Source: Lachnospiraceae bacterium (GTDB taxonomy: Bacteria > Bacillota > Clostridia > Lachnospirales > Lachnospiraceae). From it: DNA of 6,145 nt. The notes under the pieces were generated by a model that had not been told where the DNA came from, made no database searches, and worked only from the letters and a program-made list of their open reading frames with translations. Within the stretch, counting starts at the first letter, position 1; each line of letters starts with the position of its first letter. The stretch spans positions 1 through 6,145 of the forward strand of contig JAFUUM010000120.1 in assembly GCA_017477805.1 (NCBI GenBank). The letters run 5' to 3'. Shown here piece by piece: positions 5,681 to 6,145 of this stretch. Both the position numbers and the translations under genes were made by a program.

Positions 5681-6145
5681 TTAATAGGCGTTCTTATTGA
5701 CAAAACCCTTGAAAAATGTGAGAAAAATGATCTTAATGTCCAACCAGATGGTCCAGTTTTCAATGTACTCGATATCGTACTCCACTCTCTTCCATATGGA
5801 AGTATCTCCGCGGAACCCGTTGATCTGGGCAAGGCCGGTCATACCGGGCCTTACCTGGTGTTTGATCATATATCTGGGGATCTCTTCTTTAAACTTCTCT
5901 ACAAACTGAGGTCTCTCCGGTCTGGGACCCACAAGGCTCATCTCTCCCCGGATCACGTTAAAGATCTGGGGCAGTTCGTCCAGACTGGTCTTTCGGATGA
6001 ACTTTCCTACTTTGGTCACTCTGGGATCATCCTTTACCGTCCAGCCCTTTTCCTCATCCTCCGTGGTCTGGAGTTTCATGGACCGGAATTTGTACATCAT
6101 AAAGGGCTTATTGTGCAGTCCGATCCGCTCCTGCTTAAAGATCAC
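5681..6145 (-). CDS. Polyprenyl-phosphate sugar-1-phosphate transferase, N-terminus outside window
   Basis: The last 154 codons of a bacterial sugar transferase (PF02397 type). It puts a hexose- or amino-sugar-phosphate from a nucleotide sugar onto undecaprenyl phosphate at the inner face of the membrane, the first step of capsule, exopolysaccharide or wall-polymer synthesis. Seen in the fragment: KQERIG (4-9), YKFRSM (18-23), the catalytic Asp-Glu pair D56/E57 in TSLDELPQ, RGEMSLVGPRPE, and VRPGMTGLAQINGFRG. The end carries the usual RVEYDIEYIENW and WLDIKI segments. The reading frame is open to the right edge. The GTG at 6143-6145 is an internal valine, not the start, because the family needs membrane helices or at least a hydrophobic N-terminal segment before this point. 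Sugar specificity cannot be read. It lies 92 nt upstream of the LCP gene. Confidence 0.93.
   Translation of the reverse strand: MIFKQERIGLHNKPFMMYKFRSMKLQTTEDEEKGWTVKDDPRVTKVGKFIRKTSLDELPQIFNVIRGEMSLVGPRPERPQFVEKFKEEIPRYMIKHQVRPGMTGLAQINGFRGDTSIWKRVEYDIEYIENWTIWLDIKIIFLTFFKGFVNKNAY

Noticed and set aside
6143..6145. GTG as a start codon of the sugar transferase
   Set aside because: The family consensus continues upstream of this point and the frame is open to the window edge, so this is an internal valine.

Overview
All five recognisable genes in this window lie on the minus strand, so transcription runs from right (6145) to left (1). The proteins look clostridial: a GlmS with Firmicutes-type motifs, a LytR-CpsA-Psr (LCP) wall-polymer ligase, AGGAG-type ribosome binding sites and vegetative (sigma-A-like) promoters. 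Base composition is balanced. The best guess is a Gram-positive gut-type Clostridia member, probably Lachnospiraceae. That placement is inferred from protein flavour, not from a marker gene.

Layout in transcription order. (1) 6145-5681: C-terminal part of a polyprenyl-phosphate sugar-1-phosphate transferase, which starts a lipid-linked polysaccharide; its N-terminus lies outside the window. (2) 5680-5589: short gap with a plausible promoter. (3) 5588-4332: LCP-family phosphotransferase with a long, very basic cytoplasmic tail. (4) 4331-4247: gap holding a strong intrinsic terminator. (5) 4246-3284: family 2 glycosyltransferase of rhamnosyltransferase flavour. (6) 3296-1428: glmS, whose start overlaps the end of the glycosyltransferase gene by 13 nt. 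(7) 1427-1331: gap in which a 12-bp inverted repeat (terminator) and a good promoter for the next gene share the same bases. (8) 1330-1: a ClpX-like AAA+ unfoldase, cut by the left edge.

The first four genes fit one theme, the making of a cell-surface glycopolymer. The sugar transferase loads the first sugar on the lipid carrier, the glycosyltransferase adds a sugar, GlmS supplies glucosamine-6-phosphate for UDP-GlcNAc, and the LCP enzyme attaches the finished polymer to peptidoglycan. The ClpX-like gene appears to be a separate transcription unit.

No new multi-gene system is visible. The most unusual item is the ClpX-like protein. It keeps the zinc finger, ATPase motifs, pore tyrosine and IGF ClpP-docking tripeptide, but has about 125 extra residues of low-complexity linker and lacks the basic RKH pore-entrance motif. 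It may be a specialised second ClpX. The second most unusual item is the promoter nested in the terminator hairpin upstream of it. No tRNA, rRNA, CRISPR array, insertion sequence or phage attachment site was seen.
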